Positions 14,177-22,672 of a DNA stretch of 34,395 nucleotides are shown here, piece by piece (positions within the stretch are counted from its first letter, which is position 1; every line of letters begins with the position of its first letter). A program made the translations under genes and the position numbers. The DNA is from Pelotomaculum sp. DTU098. Its GTDB lineage: Bacteria > Bacillota > Desulfotomaculia > Desulfotomaculales > Pelotomaculaceae. The notes below the pieces were generated by a model. That model was not told the origin of the DNA and did no database searches. It saw nothing but the letters and a program-made list of their open reading frames with translations. Location of the stretch: assembly GCA_001512635.1 (NCBI GenBank), contig LFSA01000098.1:1-34395 (forward strand), written 5' to 3'.

Positions 14177-15112
14177 CTAAATGTCCAGTTCCCTGATGGC
14201 ATTCTGAATAATAGCCGCCGATTTCAGCAGGGCTTCCCTTTCCTCCTCCGCAAGGGGCAGTTCCAGGGGATTGCTGCGGCCCCCGGCATTAATCACCGCA
14301 GGCATGCTGAGACAGCAGTCCTTGATCCCGTAAAGCCCATCGATCAGGCCAGTTACCGTGAGAATTGAGTTCTCGTCCCTGATAATACTCTCGCAAATGC
14401 GCTGAACAGCCAGGCTGACGGCGTAATAAGTAGCTCCCTTGCTTGAGATTATCTCGTAGGCAGCGTTTTTGACCTCCTGCTCCAGAACCCGGCGGCTGAT
14501 AGGCTCGATGCAGGCCAATTCACAATACTGCTCCACCCGTAGCCCCGCAATAAAGGCAAGGCTCCAGAGCAGCACCTCACTGTCACCGTGCTCACCCACA
14601 ACGTAGGCGTGAATGTTCCTGGGAGCAACGCCGCAGCGGCGGCTAAGGCTGTGCCTGAAACGGGAACTGTCCAGCACCGTCCCGGTTCCGAAGACCCTCT
14701 GGGGGGGCAGCCCGGTAATCTTCAGCGCCGCATAGGTAAGGACATCCACGGGATTGCTCACAATTAAGAAGATTTGCTCCTGATTGCCGCCCTGCAAGCG
14801 GGGCAGGCTCTGCTTCAAGATGGCGTAATTCTTCTGCAGCAGTTCCAGCCGGGTCTCCCCGGGCTTTTGAGCTGCCCCGGCAGAGAAAACAATAATGGAC
14901 GCGTCCCGGCAGTCTTCAAATGTTCCGGCATAAATCCTGGTGGGCTTGATGAAAGCCGCAGCATGGGCAATGTCCAGGGCTTCTCCAATTGCCTTAGGCT
15001 GGTTAATATCCACCAGGACCAGTTCTGTTGCCACACCGCTCATGGCCAGGGTAAAGGCTATTGTAGCCCCTACCGCACCTACTCCCACCACGGCAATTTT
15101 ACCTTTAGACAT
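14177..15112 (-). CDS. ldh: L-lactate dehydrogenase
   Basis: NAD-dependent cytosolic enzyme of 311 residues interconverting pyruvate and L-lactate. The Rossmann loop is GVGAVG (10-15). The substrate loop reads GAAQKPGETRLELL; glutamine rather than arginine at the specificity position (Q102 in the classic numbering) favours lactate over malate dehydrogenase. SNPVDVLTYAALKITGLP, the VFGTGTVLDSSRFR block and the catalytic histidine in VVGEHGDSEV are intact. I chose ATG at 15112 (MSKGKIAVVG), 10 bases after AAGGG; an in-frame GTG at 15121 lies too close to that site. It appears monocistronic, with a palindromic hairpin after the stop. Confidence 0.93.
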   Translation of the reverse strand: MSKGKIAVVGVGAVGATIAFTLAMSGVATELVLVDINQPKAIGEALDIAHAAAFIKPTRIYAGTFEDCRDASIIVFSAGAAQKPGETRLELLQKNYAILKQSLPRLQGGNQEQIFLIVSNPVDVLTYAALKITGLPPQRVFGTGTVLDSSRFRHSLSRRCGVAPRNIHAYVVGEHGDSEVLLWSLAFIAGLRVEQYCELACIEPISRRVLEQEVKNAAYEIISSKGATYYAVSLAVQRICESIIRDENSILTVTGLIDGLYGIKDCCLSMPAVINAGGRSNPLELPLAEEEREALLKSAAIIQNAIRELDI

Positions 15113-15304
15113 TTTTCGCACGGCCCTTCCGATCCGCTCTAAAATACATCAGCTATATTATTTCTTGGCGGGGCTTTATTATTCCATTTTACCTGCCTGG
15201 TACCAGCTCCAGGCACAGCCGGGAAAGTGGGAAACAGCGGTGCAGGCCGCCGGTTGCAGGAGCGAACTGGCCAAAACCTGCAGTGGCTTAGATATCCCTG
15301 CAAT

Positions 15305-16129
15305 TTAGATGTCCCTTCTAGAGAATATCCTAACTGCCAGCGCCAGAAAACTGAGCATGTACAATCCCGTATACAGAAGCATCCAGGCGCTTGGCTCGGA
15401 CATGCTGCCGAAAGGCCCGAGCATGCTTGCCATTGAAACCTCCGGGGTGGCCAGGAGGCTGTAGACTATTTTTCTGTAAACAGCGTCCGCCGGCATGAGC
15501 AGGCTGGAAACAATACCGATCTGAACCAGAACTTCGCTTTTGGCAAAGTAGCCGATCTGCTCCATCATGCCTCCGACAACTCCAATGGCGTAGAGCATAA
15601 ATGCAGCAATACCGTTGGCCAGGGTAGAAAGAAAGGTGGTGCCGAACAGGGTCACCGCCAGAAGGATGAATGGCTGAAGGCAAAAGAGCCCCAGGGCAGC
15701 CGGCTTCACCGGGACACTCAGGCCTGTGTTGAAACGAATAATAAGGACGATGGCGAGATAAAAGAGCGCTGCAAAGACACAGAGCATAAACCCGTAACCC
15801 AACAGCTTCCCCAGAATAATTGCGGAACGCTTTACAGGCCTCGCCACAAGAGCGTAAATGGTTCCGCTTTCGATTTCCCCGGAAATGGCTCCCACCGCCG
15901 CCATAATCGCTAGAAAGGCAACGATAAAGCTTCCGAAATAAAGCCCCATGGCCAAAAACTGCTGGGTCAACACCATCTCCAGCGGCCCGGCCTGCCCGGC
16001 CATTTCCTCGTAACCGTAGTGGACCCCTGTCCCAAACAGGGCCAAAAAAACCAGGGTCAGGAATAAGGTAATCAAAAGGATCCGGCGCCGGATCACTTCC
16101 TTAAAGGTCAGCAGGGTTATGGCCAGCAT
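15305..16129 (-). CDS. ABC-2 type transporter permease subunit
   Basis: Integral membrane protein of 274 residues with about six hydrophobic segments, beginning MLAITLLTFKEVIRRRILLITLFLTLVFLALF. The first cytosolic part, a helix ending at GYEEMAG, and a segment reading ISGEIESGTIYALVARPVKRSAIILGKLLGY (about 83-113) are typical of ABC-2/NosY-like permeases. The IESGT and ARPV pattern is diagnostic for this group. ATG start with GGGAGGGGGCGGG upstream. It overlaps the end of the ATPase gene by 29 bases, so the two are coupled and likely form one exporter or membrane-modifying complex. The cargo is unknown. Confidence 0.9.
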   Translation of the reverse strand: MLAITLLTFKEVIRRRILLITLFLTLVFLALFGTGVHYGYEEMAGQAGPLEMVLTQQFLAMGLYFGSFIVAFLAIMAAVGAISGEIESGTIYALVARPVKRSAIILGKLLGYGFMLCVFAALFYLAIVLIIRFNTGLSVPVKPAALGLFCLQPFILLAVTLFGTTFLSTLANGIAAFMLYAIGVVGGMMEQIGYFAKSEVLVQIGIVSSLLMPADAVYRKIVYSLLATPEVSMASMLGPFGSMSEPSAWMLLYTGLYMLSFLALAVRIFSRRDI

Positions 16130-17039
16130 GGTCGTTCCCGCCCCCTCCCTGAATCAAGTCGACAAAAAGATCCTCCAGGGAACTCTGAACGGCCTTGAGG
16201 CTGAACAACCTGCCGCCGTTCCTCACCACTATTCCGGCAAGAGCGCCCACGTCTTCCCTGTCGTTAAGGCTGAGCCGGATGCGGCTGCCGTCCACAGCCA
16301 TTTTTCGGCTGAGCGCGGACAACTCCGCCAGCATTTGCGGCGTCTGGGCCTCCACCTGCATTTCCACCTCAACTGACCCGGAAAGCATTTCCCCAAGTAC
16401 ACCCGTGGCAATGATTCTGCCCCTATGAATAATGGCCACCTGGTCGCAAATCATCTCCACTTCACTGAGGAGGTGGCTGTTTAGAAAGACGGTTTTGCCC
16501 CTCCTGCGCAGGTCCAGGATAATCTGACGCACCTCCCGCCGGCCCAGGGGATCCAGGGCCGAGGTAGGCTCATCCAGGAAGATTAGCTCCGGGTCGGGCA
16601 GCAGGGCGCAGGCCAGTCCTAGCCGCTGCTGCATCCCTTTGCTGTAAGTACCCACCCTTTGCCTCTCCTTGCCGCTCAGGCCTACCTGCTCGAGTACTGC
16701 GGGAATCCGGCGCTTTTTATCCTGCGCGCTCAGCCCGTACAGGGAAGCGTGAAAGGAAAGCAATTCTTCGCCCGTAAGCCAATCCTGATAACGAAAGTTT
16801 TCCGGCAAAAAGCCTGTTTTTCGCCGCGTTTCCAGATCCCCCAGGGGGCGACCTAGAATTTTTGCCGTTCCGCTGGTAGGGAAGAGAAGTCCCACCAGCA
16901 TTTTAACCAGGGTGCTTTTTCCGGCGCCATTAGGCCCGAGAAAACCAAAGATTTGCCCCTCCCCCACAGAGAGGCAAATCTCCGAGCACCCGACCTTATT
17001 GCCGTACATTTTAGTCAGGTTACTGGTTTCAATAATCAT
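16101..17039 (-). CDS. ABC transporter ATP-binding protein
   Basis: Cytosolic nucleotide-binding subunit of 312 residues. Walker A GPNGAGKST is at about 35-43, the Q-loop near LPENFRYQDW, the signature YSKGMQQRLGLA at about 138-149, Walker B LIFLDEPTSALDP at about 159-171, and the H-loop histidine in LNSHLLSEVE. A C-terminal domain of about 90 residues (220-312) follows, as in the drug/bacitracin-type and NosF-like ATPases that pair with ABC-2 permeases. ATG start with AAGGAAGG 13 bases upstream. It follows the anti-sigma gene by about 170 bases and overlaps the permease gene, so it may belong to the regulon of the ECF factor, which is inference. Confidence 0.94.
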   Translation of the reverse strand: MIIETSNLTKMYGNKVGCSEICLSVGEGQIFGFLGPNGAGKSTLVKMLVGLLFPTSGTAKILGRPLGDLETRRKTGFLPENFRYQDWLTGEELLSFHASLYGLSAQDKKRRIPAVLEQVGLSGKERQRVGTYSKGMQQRLGLACALLPDPELIFLDEPTSALDPLGRREVRQIILDLRRRGKTVFLNSHLLSEVEMICDQVAIIHRGRIIATGVLGEMLSGSVEVEMQVEAQTPQMLAELSALSRKMAVDGSRIRLSLNDREDVGALAGIVVRNGGRLFSLKAVQSSLEDLFVDLIQGGGGNDHAGHNPADL

Positions 17040-17208
17040 AAAGGGTTTATCCTTCCTTATTGTTTGAGGACTTTCTGCAAAATAAGCGCCTCAATTACCT
17101 GGCTAATTATTTCCAGTTATCAGTTAAAGTAAATCTGCGTGTTTAAAGATTACTGGTATACTTTTTCAGCAAGGCATTAGCCCCACAGGTATTACCAGCT
17201 GCCCGGTC

Positions 17209-18348
17209 CTAGTCCAGGGCAGCAATTAATTGCAAGGCCTGCCCGAGATCCAGCTGGCCGCTGACGGCGTAGACCACACCGGCTTTTTGCCAGATCAGAC
17301 AGCTGGTTTGCTCTTCACTGCCGTTCTGACCGATAAACACTCCCGGTACACCGTTAACAACAACCTCCTGGGAGCTGCCTCCGACATTGGGGATCAAAAA
17401 GGTATGCTCCCAGTCATTGATTGATGCCAGCTGGGCGCGCAGGTTTTCGGGCAGGAAGGGCAGGGCCAGGAGCGCGTCACGGATGGTATTGACGTCCGAA
17501 CCCGGTGCGATCAGCTCAGGGCTCCTGCCCTGCCAGATGGATACACTCTGGTTGCCGGGATCGCTGTAAGCAGCCGAGATCTGGGCCGGAGACTTTACAA
17601 CAAAGGTCCTGCCGTTCAATTCTTCCGGCAATAAATTCTCGCTTCCCAGGGACTGCAAAACCTGATTGGTCTTAATGGTGTCCAGGGTAAATTCCATATG
17701 ACCAGCGCTGTACTTATGGACTTCCTGCAACTGATAGCCGCCGGGCAGGACATCCGGCAGGTTGAGCTCAAAATCCACTGCGTTGCGGGCTTCTTCAAGG
17801 GTCACTTTTCCGGATTCGTTGCCACCGCTGAATTCCAGTTTGCCGAAATTCCCGATGTCCACTTTTCCGGCACCTTCACGTAAAGCTGTTTCAATTTGCG
17901 CAAGGTCTGAGGGTGTCAGGTTGATAGTCTTTACCTTTTCCACCCTGAAGATGGTCAACAGGTCGCTGGCCGCCGAACGCACGGAACCGATGCTGAAGGT
18001 AACGGCCAGGGCCAGTATGATTGCCGCTGCGGTTGCGACCGCACGGTACTTTGCAAGCATGGATAAAACTCCTTTCTTGATTAAAGGGCTGCCCTTTCCG
18101 GTGGATAGCCGCTTTTTGTTGAAACGTCTCCAGGCCTGGCTGGTATCAAACTCAGCGCCGGCCAGGGCCTTCATGTAGCGGGCCAGTCTGGCGGATGCAA
18201 AGCTCTGGTTCTCCCGGATTTCCTCCAGAGCCCTGCAGCACTTACTGCAGTGTAGCAGGTGCTTTTCCAGTTCAGCTTTTGCACCACAATCCAGTTCTCC
18301 GTCAAGATAGGCCTGAAGGTCTCCAGGGTCATAGCAGGACACCATCAT
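17209..18348 (-). CDS. Membrane anti-sigma factor with zinc-binding domain
   Basis: About 379 residues. The N-terminal zinc-finger anti-sigma (ZAS) domain at about 4-45 carries the H-x3-C-x2-C motif (HLLHCSKC) that binds zinc and holds ECF sigma factors. A single transmembrane segment follows at about 103-125 (AVATAAAIILALAVTFSIG), then an extracytoplasmic domain of about 250 residues of the DUF4367-like type. That domain has PDVLPGGYQLQEVHKY and a C-terminal ending on LIWQKAGVVYAVSGQLDLGQALQLIAAL. Three start codons, GTG/ATG/ATG, run together at 18351-18343; AAGGAA just upstream best fits the ATGs. It overlaps the sigma gene, the usual arrangement for a cognate pair. The signal sensed outside the cell is unknown. 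Confidence 0.88.
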   Translation of the reverse strand: MMVSCYDPGDLQAYLDGELDCGAKAELEKHLLHCSKCCRALEEIRENQSFASARLARYMKALAGAEFDTSQAWRRFNKKRLSTGKGSPLIKKGVLSMLAKYRAVATAAAIILALAVTFSIGSVRSAASDLLTIFRVEKVKTINLTPSDLAQIETALREGAGKVDIGNFGKLEFSGGNESGKVTLEEARNAVDFELNLPDVLPGGYQLQEVHKYSAGHMEFTLDTIKTNQVLQSLGSENLLPEELNGRTFVVKSPAQISAAYSDPGNQSVSIWQGRSPELIAPGSDVNTIRDALLALPFLPENLRAQLASINDWEHTFLIPNVGGSSQEVVVNGVPGVFIGQNGSEEQTSCLIWQKAGVVYAVSGQLDLGQALQLIAALD

Positions 18349-18868
18349 CACTTCCTTTTAATCTAATATACTCCCTTTTAAACTTGGCACGCGCCCGGGC
18401 CAGTACGGTCCCCACGGAGTTCTCCTTGATCCCGGTAACCCTGGCGATTTCCGCATAACTCATTCCGGAAAACTTCAGGAGCAGGCAGGCCCGGTCTCTT
18501 TCCGGCAGGAGTTCCAGGACCTGCCGGGTGAGGGCTACCTCTTCGTCCCGGATCAGTACTTCTTCCGGCCCTGCTTCCCGCCCGGCAGCCTGCTGTCCGG
18601 CGCCCATTTCCCGGCACCGCCTGCTTTTCGCGCTGCGCAGGTGGTTATAAGCCAGATTGGCCGATACCCTGGCCAGCCACCCCCCTAAATTGGAGGATTC
18701 CCGGGGCGGAGACTGGTACAGTTTGATGAATGTTTCCTGGGCAACGTCCTCCGCGGCGTCACGATTGCCCAAAAGACAGGTAAGCTGGCGGCAGATAACC
18801 GGGTAATAACAGTCGAAGAGCTCCCTGAAGCCGGTCTGGCCCGCTAATCGTCCGGTGATGGTCGGCAT
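18329..18868 (-). CDS. ECF-type RNA polymerase sigma factor
   Basis: A 179-residue extracytoplasmic-function sigma factor with only the two core domains. Region 2 spans about 12-82 (FRELFDCYYPVICRQLTCLLGN, then DAAEDVAQETFIKLYQ and GWLARVSANLAYNHLRS). Region 4, about 112-168, contains ELLPERDRACLLLKFSGMSYAEIARVTGIKENSVGTVLARARAKFK, a helix-turn-helix for the -35 element. Start at ATG 18868, with AGAGGG and GGAGG upstream; a TTG one codon earlier is possible. It overlaps the anti-sigma gene by about 20 bases and is followed by an ABC exporter pair. ECF genes are usually autoregulated, but I could not identify a convincing ECF promoter upstream. Confidence 0.93.
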   Translation of the reverse strand: MPTITGRLAGQTGFRELFDCYYPVICRQLTCLLGNRDAAEDVAQETFIKLYQSPPRESSNLGGWLARVSANLAYNHLRSAKSRRCREMGAGQQAAGREAGPEEVLIRDEEVALTRQVLELLPERDRACLLLKFSGMSYAEIARVTGIKENSVGTVLARARAKFKREYIRLKGSDDGVLL

Positions 18869-19379
18869 CAATACCCTCTTAGCACCTCCAGGCCATTCTT
18901 GCTTTCACTTCTATAACAGAAGCACGGGCCTTTTTGTGACGGGATATATCCAATCAATAAAATTTTTCTAAGCAGCAGTCATAAGCCTTAGGTCGACCCT
19001 TAACCCTAGATGGCCTAAAAACATTTCAATAAAACCCCTGTTAAAAAAGCTGATAAAATCGAGCTCTTAAATTCTTTTGAATTATTTAATGCGGTATTTT
19101 CTTCAAACCAGGCTGGAAATCTGTCCTGCAGATTTCTCTAATTAATTCATTTAAACTCCAGGATATCCCTTCGGGCTCAGCCCCATAGAGTGCGGCGTCC
19201 CCAAAAGACGCCGGTGACCACAGAAGAAAAAAAAGATTAGAAAGCACCAAACTGCTTCTAAGATTAAAACACGGCAGTACCTTTCTAATCATTTTAATCA
19301 CCCGGAATATACTCTATCAGTTAATCAATATAGAATTTTATTCTATGCAGTTAACACAATTCCGCCAGTCCTGCCGGCT
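18869..19379. other. 511-base gap between the GT39 gene and the ECF sigma gene
   Basis: Mostly AT-rich and without a confident gene. It contains a small open frame at 19086-19301 (see separate entry), a GGTCGACC palindrome near 18992, and no clear terminator for the glycosyltransferase gene. The sigma gene promoter should lie in 18900-18960, but I cannot assign it. Confidence 0.5.
19086..19301 (-). CDS. Doubtful small open reading frame
   Basis: 71 codons starting GTG (19301) or ATG (19292). It has a hydrophobic stretch (SSLVLSNLFFLLWSPASFG) that could be a signal peptide, then a short acidic tail. The ribosome binding site is poor (CCGGG) and no family is recognised. It could be a small exported peptide, a gene remnant, or chance. 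Confidence 0.2.
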   Translation of the reverse strand: MIKMIRKVLPCFNLRSSLVLSNLFFLLWSPASFGDAALYGAEPEGISWSLNELIREICRTDFQPGLKKIPH

Positions 19380-20714
19380 TCAGGTCTGCTCCCGGTAATT
19401 CCTGCCCAGGTTTTTTATAATTAACTCCATCGAGGCAACCGTAGCAGCGATCAAAAAGAATAAAGCGGGAAAGTTATACCTTGGCTGTCCCTCAGTAACA
19501 AAGTAAACTGCCGCCAGGAAGGCAATATTGAGGACAACTGCGGCCTTTTTATAATCAAGTGCTGGCGTTTTGCGAAAAAGGCCGTTAATGATCCAGAGCA
19601 AGTAAATCATTGTATAAAAAAATCCAAAGGAACTTAAAACATATATAATCATATCCGTGAGAGCCCGGTAGAAATTTAGTTTCCTTAAGCTCTGCCTGTC
19701 CAAATTTTCCTTATCGATTTGATTCATCGTCCACTTGACAATATCTTCCGCTCCGTTGAAAAATGTATTCTTAACCCTCAGGACACCAAGCTTCAGGAAC
19801 TCAACAGGATGGCTGGAGATCCACCTGATTGCTTCATCTCTGTATATTTTGTCAGCTTGCGGGGGGTGTTCGGGGAATGTGGTTCCCTTTTCCACAAACC
19901 TGGCTTTAAACTCTTCAGAGACTTCAAAATTTGCGGGATCCATCCAGCCCCCATAATGGTTATAGTCATTATTGTTGATGTAAAGTACGTACCCGCCGTT
20001 ATAGGTGATAGGTATGAATTCATTGAAGACCTTCCAGTTGCGGTAGGTCCAGGGTGCGATGACCACAGCCATGACCAGGGAAACAAGCAGCGCAGCAATT
20101 GCTGTTTGTTCAATCGATCTGTTGCGCAACCATTCTGCAACAGCAAAAACAGCCGGGTACGCTACAAAAAATGGTTTGGTCAGGGCTGAAAAAGCAATAA
20201 AAATTCCCAGCAGAGGGTAGCGGTACCTGTTATCCAGTTCAGAGAATTGAACCAGAATGGTCAGCGCCACAAAAAAGGTAAAGAGGATTTCACTTCCCAG
20301 GACACTGTTATAGGCGATATAGTTCGGCAGCAAAGCAGCAACAAGATAAGCAGCCATAGCTGTTTTTTGCTCAAACAGCCTGTTAAAAATAAAAAACAAA
20401 ACAATCATTGTGGATATGGACAATAACAGGTTCAAATACTTAGCGGTCATAATTTCCGTGTTCCCGGCCAGCTTAAAAAACAATCCCAAAACAAAGGGAT
20501 AACCCATTCCCTGAAAAGCGACAGGATTACCCCACATCGATATTCCCCGGTTATGATAAAAGTTTGTAGCTATAACATAATATCCCTCGAAGTCAGATTC
20601 AGGCACATTTGGAATATTTATGATCCACCAGTACCTTAAGTAAGCTCCGATGAGGGTAATGACAAGAAAAGCCACGAGGTATTTTTTTGCCGCCAGAGAG
20701 CTCTTTCCCAACAC
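19380..20714 (-). CDS. Polytopic membrane glycosyltransferase, GT39/ArnT/PMT-like
   Basis: A 444-residue protein with about ten hydrophobic segments. It starts with a cytosolic LGKSSLAAKK stretch and a first membrane helix (about 12-30). The loop NIPNVPESDFEGYYVIATNFYHNRG contains the acidic D-F-E/Y motif expected at the catalytic site of GT-C enzymes, which transfer sugars from polyprenyl phosphates to wall polymers or lipids. VLGSEILFTFFVALTILVQF and FIAFSALTKPFFVAYPAVFAVAEWLRNRS resemble PMT-type helices. A large extracytoplasmic loop of about 90 residues follows. GTG start with GGGGAG 8 bases upstream. It appears alone; donor and acceptor are unknown. Confidence 0.82.
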   Translation of the reverse strand: MLGKSSLAAKKYLVAFLVITLIGAYLRYWWIINIPNVPESDFEGYYVIATNFYHNRGISMWGNPVAFQGMGYPFVLGLFFKLAGNTEIMTAKYLNLLLSISTMIVLFFIFNRLFEQKTAMAAYLVAALLPNYIAYNSVLGSEILFTFFVALTILVQFSELDNRYRYPLLGIFIAFSALTKPFFVAYPAVFAVAEWLRNRSIEQTAIAALLVSLVMAVVIAPWTYRNWKVFNEFIPITYNGGYVLYINNNDYNHYGGWMDPANFEVSEEFKARFVEKGTTFPEHPPQADKIYRDEAIRWISSHPVEFLKLGVLRVKNTFFNGAEDIVKWTMNQIDKENLDRQSLRKLNFYRALTDMIIYVLSSFGFFYTMIYLLWIINGLFRKTPALDYKKAAVVLNIAFLAAVYFVTEGQPRYNFPALFFLIAATVASMELIIKNLGRNYREQT

Positions 20715-20840
20715 TGCCCACTCTCCCCTTCCTGGCTTTAAACAGGATCATGGTTTAACTAGAGAATAAATTAGGACCATTGATTCAACGGCAAAGCTAT
20801 TAAGGAAGTATTGTGGAGTTGACCAACTCTAACAGCTCTT

Positions 20841-20987
20841 TCAACCGAAGCCGCCCGCCGCCAGAAACTGAACCAGTCCAAACAGGGCCAGGACCAGGGG
20901 CCAGGGCGACGGCAGTCCCGCAAATAAGCCTGCGGCAGTAAAGATTAAACCGGAGATCCTCAAAATGGTTTTCCATTTTCCCGGCAT
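20841..20987 (-). CDS. 48-residue membrane peptide downstream of rimI
   Basis: Short gene with an excellent ribosome binding site (AAAGGGGG, 6 bases before ATG 20987), starting 20 bases after the rimI stop. The peptide begins MPGKWKTILRISGLIFTA and consists of two hydrophobic segments (LRISGLIFTAAGLFAGL and WPLVLALFGLVQFLAAG) with a basic N-terminus, similar in style to DUF2892/YgaP-like inner membrane peptides. It is the last gene of tsaE-tsaB-rimI. A longer frame running back to 21059 would overlap rimI and is not preferred. Confidence 0.6.
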   Translation of the reverse strand: MPGKWKTILRISGLIFTAAGLFAGLPSPWPLVLALFGLVQFLAAGGFG

Positions 20988-21007
20988 AACAAACCCCCTT
21001 TCAGAAA

Positions 21008-21487
21008 TTACGACCGGCTGGACAAAGCCGGCTGTCCTACGGACAGGTTGTCCTTCCACATTATAATGGCATCTTCATTTGTATCCGTATAGTAACGCTT
21101 GCGCAGGCCGACATCCTTAAAGCCAAGGGAAGCGTACAGGCGCCTGGCGGCGGTATTGGAGGGCCTTACCTCCAGAGTCATCCGGGTTGCTCCCATCAGG
21201 CTGGCCAGCCTGATCAGTTCCTTCATCAGCGCGGTACCGATCCTGTTCATCCGGTAATCCGGGTGTACTGCCACGTTGGTTATGTGAGCCTCGTCCATAA
21301 TCAACCACATTCCACCGTAGCCCGCCACCTTTTCCTCAGCCATCGCAACAATATAGCAGGCAAATTGATTCTGGGTGATTTCATACAGAAATGAGCTGCG
21401 GGACCACGGGGATGGAAAGGACAGCTTTTCAATTTTCAGGATGTCGTTCAGGTGCTCCAGGCGCATTTTCTCAAATGTCACATTCAC
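21008..21487 (-). CDS. rimI: Ribosomal protein S18-alanine N-acetyltransferase
   Basis: GNAT-family enzyme of 159 residues, predicted to acetylate the N-terminal alanine of ribosomal protein S18. Hallmarks are the N-terminal MRLEHLNDILKIEKLSFPSPWSRSSF, the acetyl-CoA binding loop VHPDYRMNRIGTALMKELI (about 77-95), LEVRPSNTAARRLYASLGFKDVGLRKRYY (about 110-138) and a terminal DAIIMWK. Start is GTG at 21487, overlapping the tsaB stop by 4 bases, so the two are translationally coupled. It is third in tsaE-tsaB-rimI, a widespread operon. No tsaD follows in this window. Confidence 0.93.
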   Translation of the reverse strand: MNVTFEKMRLEHLNDILKIEKLSFPSPWSRSSFLYEITQNQFACYIVAMAEEKVAGYGGMWLIMDEAHITNVAVHPDYRMNRIGTALMKELIRLASLMGATRMTLEVRPSNTAARRLYASLGFKDVGLRKRYYTDTNEDAIIMWKDNLSVGQPALSSRS

Positions 21488-22209
21488 TGTTTGTTCAAAC
21501 CTCCAGGCCTGTTTTTCCGGAGCCAGGCCGCCTCCGCCTCGGAGACCCTGACATACTCGGGCTTTACATCCATAGGATCGCTACCCCGGCCTTCCCGGAG
21601 GGCAAGCAGGCCCAGTTCGGCCACTGCCGCCCCCCTGGGAAAAACCATAGAAAGTGGGGCAAACCTGGCCTTTTCCCCCAGCCTTTCCTGGAATAACTGG
21701 CCAAACTCGCCAGTGGCGTCCCCCGTGAAGGTCACGGGCCGGGCTAACTCAAAAAGTAAATCAGCCAGTTCCCCGGGCTTTACAGCCACAGGACCGTGCA
21801 GACAGAACATTGAATCACTGTCTGGATAATCGTATATAGCCGCATAAATTTCATTTTTACGCGCGTTCAGGATCGGGCAGACCAGTCTGCCGTGGCCTTT
21901 CAGAACAAAAGCAAGGGCTTCCAGAGTTGGAACGGCCACAACCGGAATGTTCCACACTGCCGCTAGCGCCTTGGCCGTGCTCATCCCAATCCTGAGGCCG
22001 GTAAAAGAACCGGGTCCGCTGGAAACGGCTATGCCGTCCAGGCACCGGCGCTCTTCCACTGACTCTTCCAATACAGCTTTAATCATGGGCAGCAGGTTGA
22101 CTGAATGGGTTCTCTGGTTATGAACCATGCGTTCAGCCAGAATCCCCCCGTCAGATGCCACCGCCACCGAAGCAACCTGTGTCGCAGTTTCTATTCCCAG
22201 CACATACAA
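21484..22209 (-). CDS. tsaB: tRNA threonylcarbamoyladenosine biosynthesis protein TsaB
   Basis: A 241-residue ASKHA-fold partner of TsaD in the TsaBDE complex that transfers threonylcarbamoyl to A37 of ANN-decoding tRNAs. It starts YVLGIETATQVASVAVA and continues with AVSSGPGSFTGLRIGMSTAKALA (about 62-84) and NARKNEIYAAIYD (about 115-127). TsaB lacks the metal site of TsaD, as here. Start is TTG at 22209, with GAGGAGC about 9 bases upstream. It lies 59 bases inside the end of tsaE, an unusually long overlap, and its stop overlaps rimI by 4 bases. Confidence 0.93.
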   Translation of the reverse strand: MYVLGIETATQVASVAVASDGGILAERMVHNQRTHSVNLLPMIKAVLEESVEERRCLDGIAVSSGPGSFTGLRIGMSTAKALAAVWNIPVVAVPTLEALAFVLKGHGRLVCPILNARKNEIYAAIYDYPDSDSMFCLHGPVAVKPGELADLLFELARPVTFTGDATGEFGQLFQERLGEKARFAPLSMVFPRGAAVAELGLLALREGRGSDPMDVKPEYVRVSEAEAAWLRKNRPGGLNKQ

Positions 22210-22672
22210 CGTCCATCAGCTCCTCAACCAGGCGCTGGTACCTTTCGCCCCGGGGCACCAGCTCCAGCTTCCTGCCGTCCTCGTCCTCCCCGGCAAGCCT
22301 GTCAATGTATACATCCAGTCTTTCCTCAGGCAATAGTTCCCGGGCCCGGTCCGCCCATTCCACCAGAGCAACACCGTCTCCGTAAAAATATTCCTCGTAA
22401 CCCAGGTCCTCCAGCTCAGAAGGGTCATTCAGACGGTAAAGATCCAGGTGATAAAAGGGCAACCTGCCATAATACTCATGAATCAGGGTAAAGCTGGGGC
22501 TTCTGACCTGTCCCTCCACACCGAGACCCCGTGCAACACCCTGGGCAAAACATGTCTTTCCAGCTCCAAGCTCACCGATCAGGCAAATTAAATCTCCGGA
22601 AATAAGCAGTTCGCCCAGTTTCCGCCCAAACTCCGCAGTATCTTCAGGTGCATAAGTCAGCAAAGACGGCAC
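22151..22672 (-). CDS. tsaE: tRNA threonylcarbamoyladenosine biosynthesis ATPase TsaE
   Basis: P-loop ATPase of 173 residues, the ATP-hydrolysing component of the t6A-synthesis machinery. Walker A is GELGAGKT (33-40), followed by the family's QGVARGLGVEGQVRSPSFTLIHEYYGRLPFYHLDLYRL block (about 44-81) and VALVEWADRARELLP (about 101-115). Start is GTG at 22672, with GGAGTGA 8 bases upstream. It is longer than usual (about 150 residues): the last 20 or so residues (ending NRNCDTGCFGGGGI) are read inside the start of tsaB in another frame. First gene of tsaE-tsaB-rimI. Confidence 0.95.
   Translation of the reverse strand: MPSLLTYAPEDTAEFGRKLGELLISGDLICLIGELGAGKTCFAQGVARGLGVEGQVRSPSFTLIHEYYGRLPFYHLDLYRLNDPSELEDLGYEEYFYGDGVALVEWADRARELLPEERLDVYIDRLAGEDEDGRKLELVPRGERYQRLVEELMDVVCAGNRNCDTGCFGGGGI

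Noticed and set aside
14177-15112. Malate dehydrogenase as alternative for the lactate dehydrogenase call
   Set aside because: The substrate loop has glutamine (AAQKPGETR) where malate dehydrogenases carry arginine.
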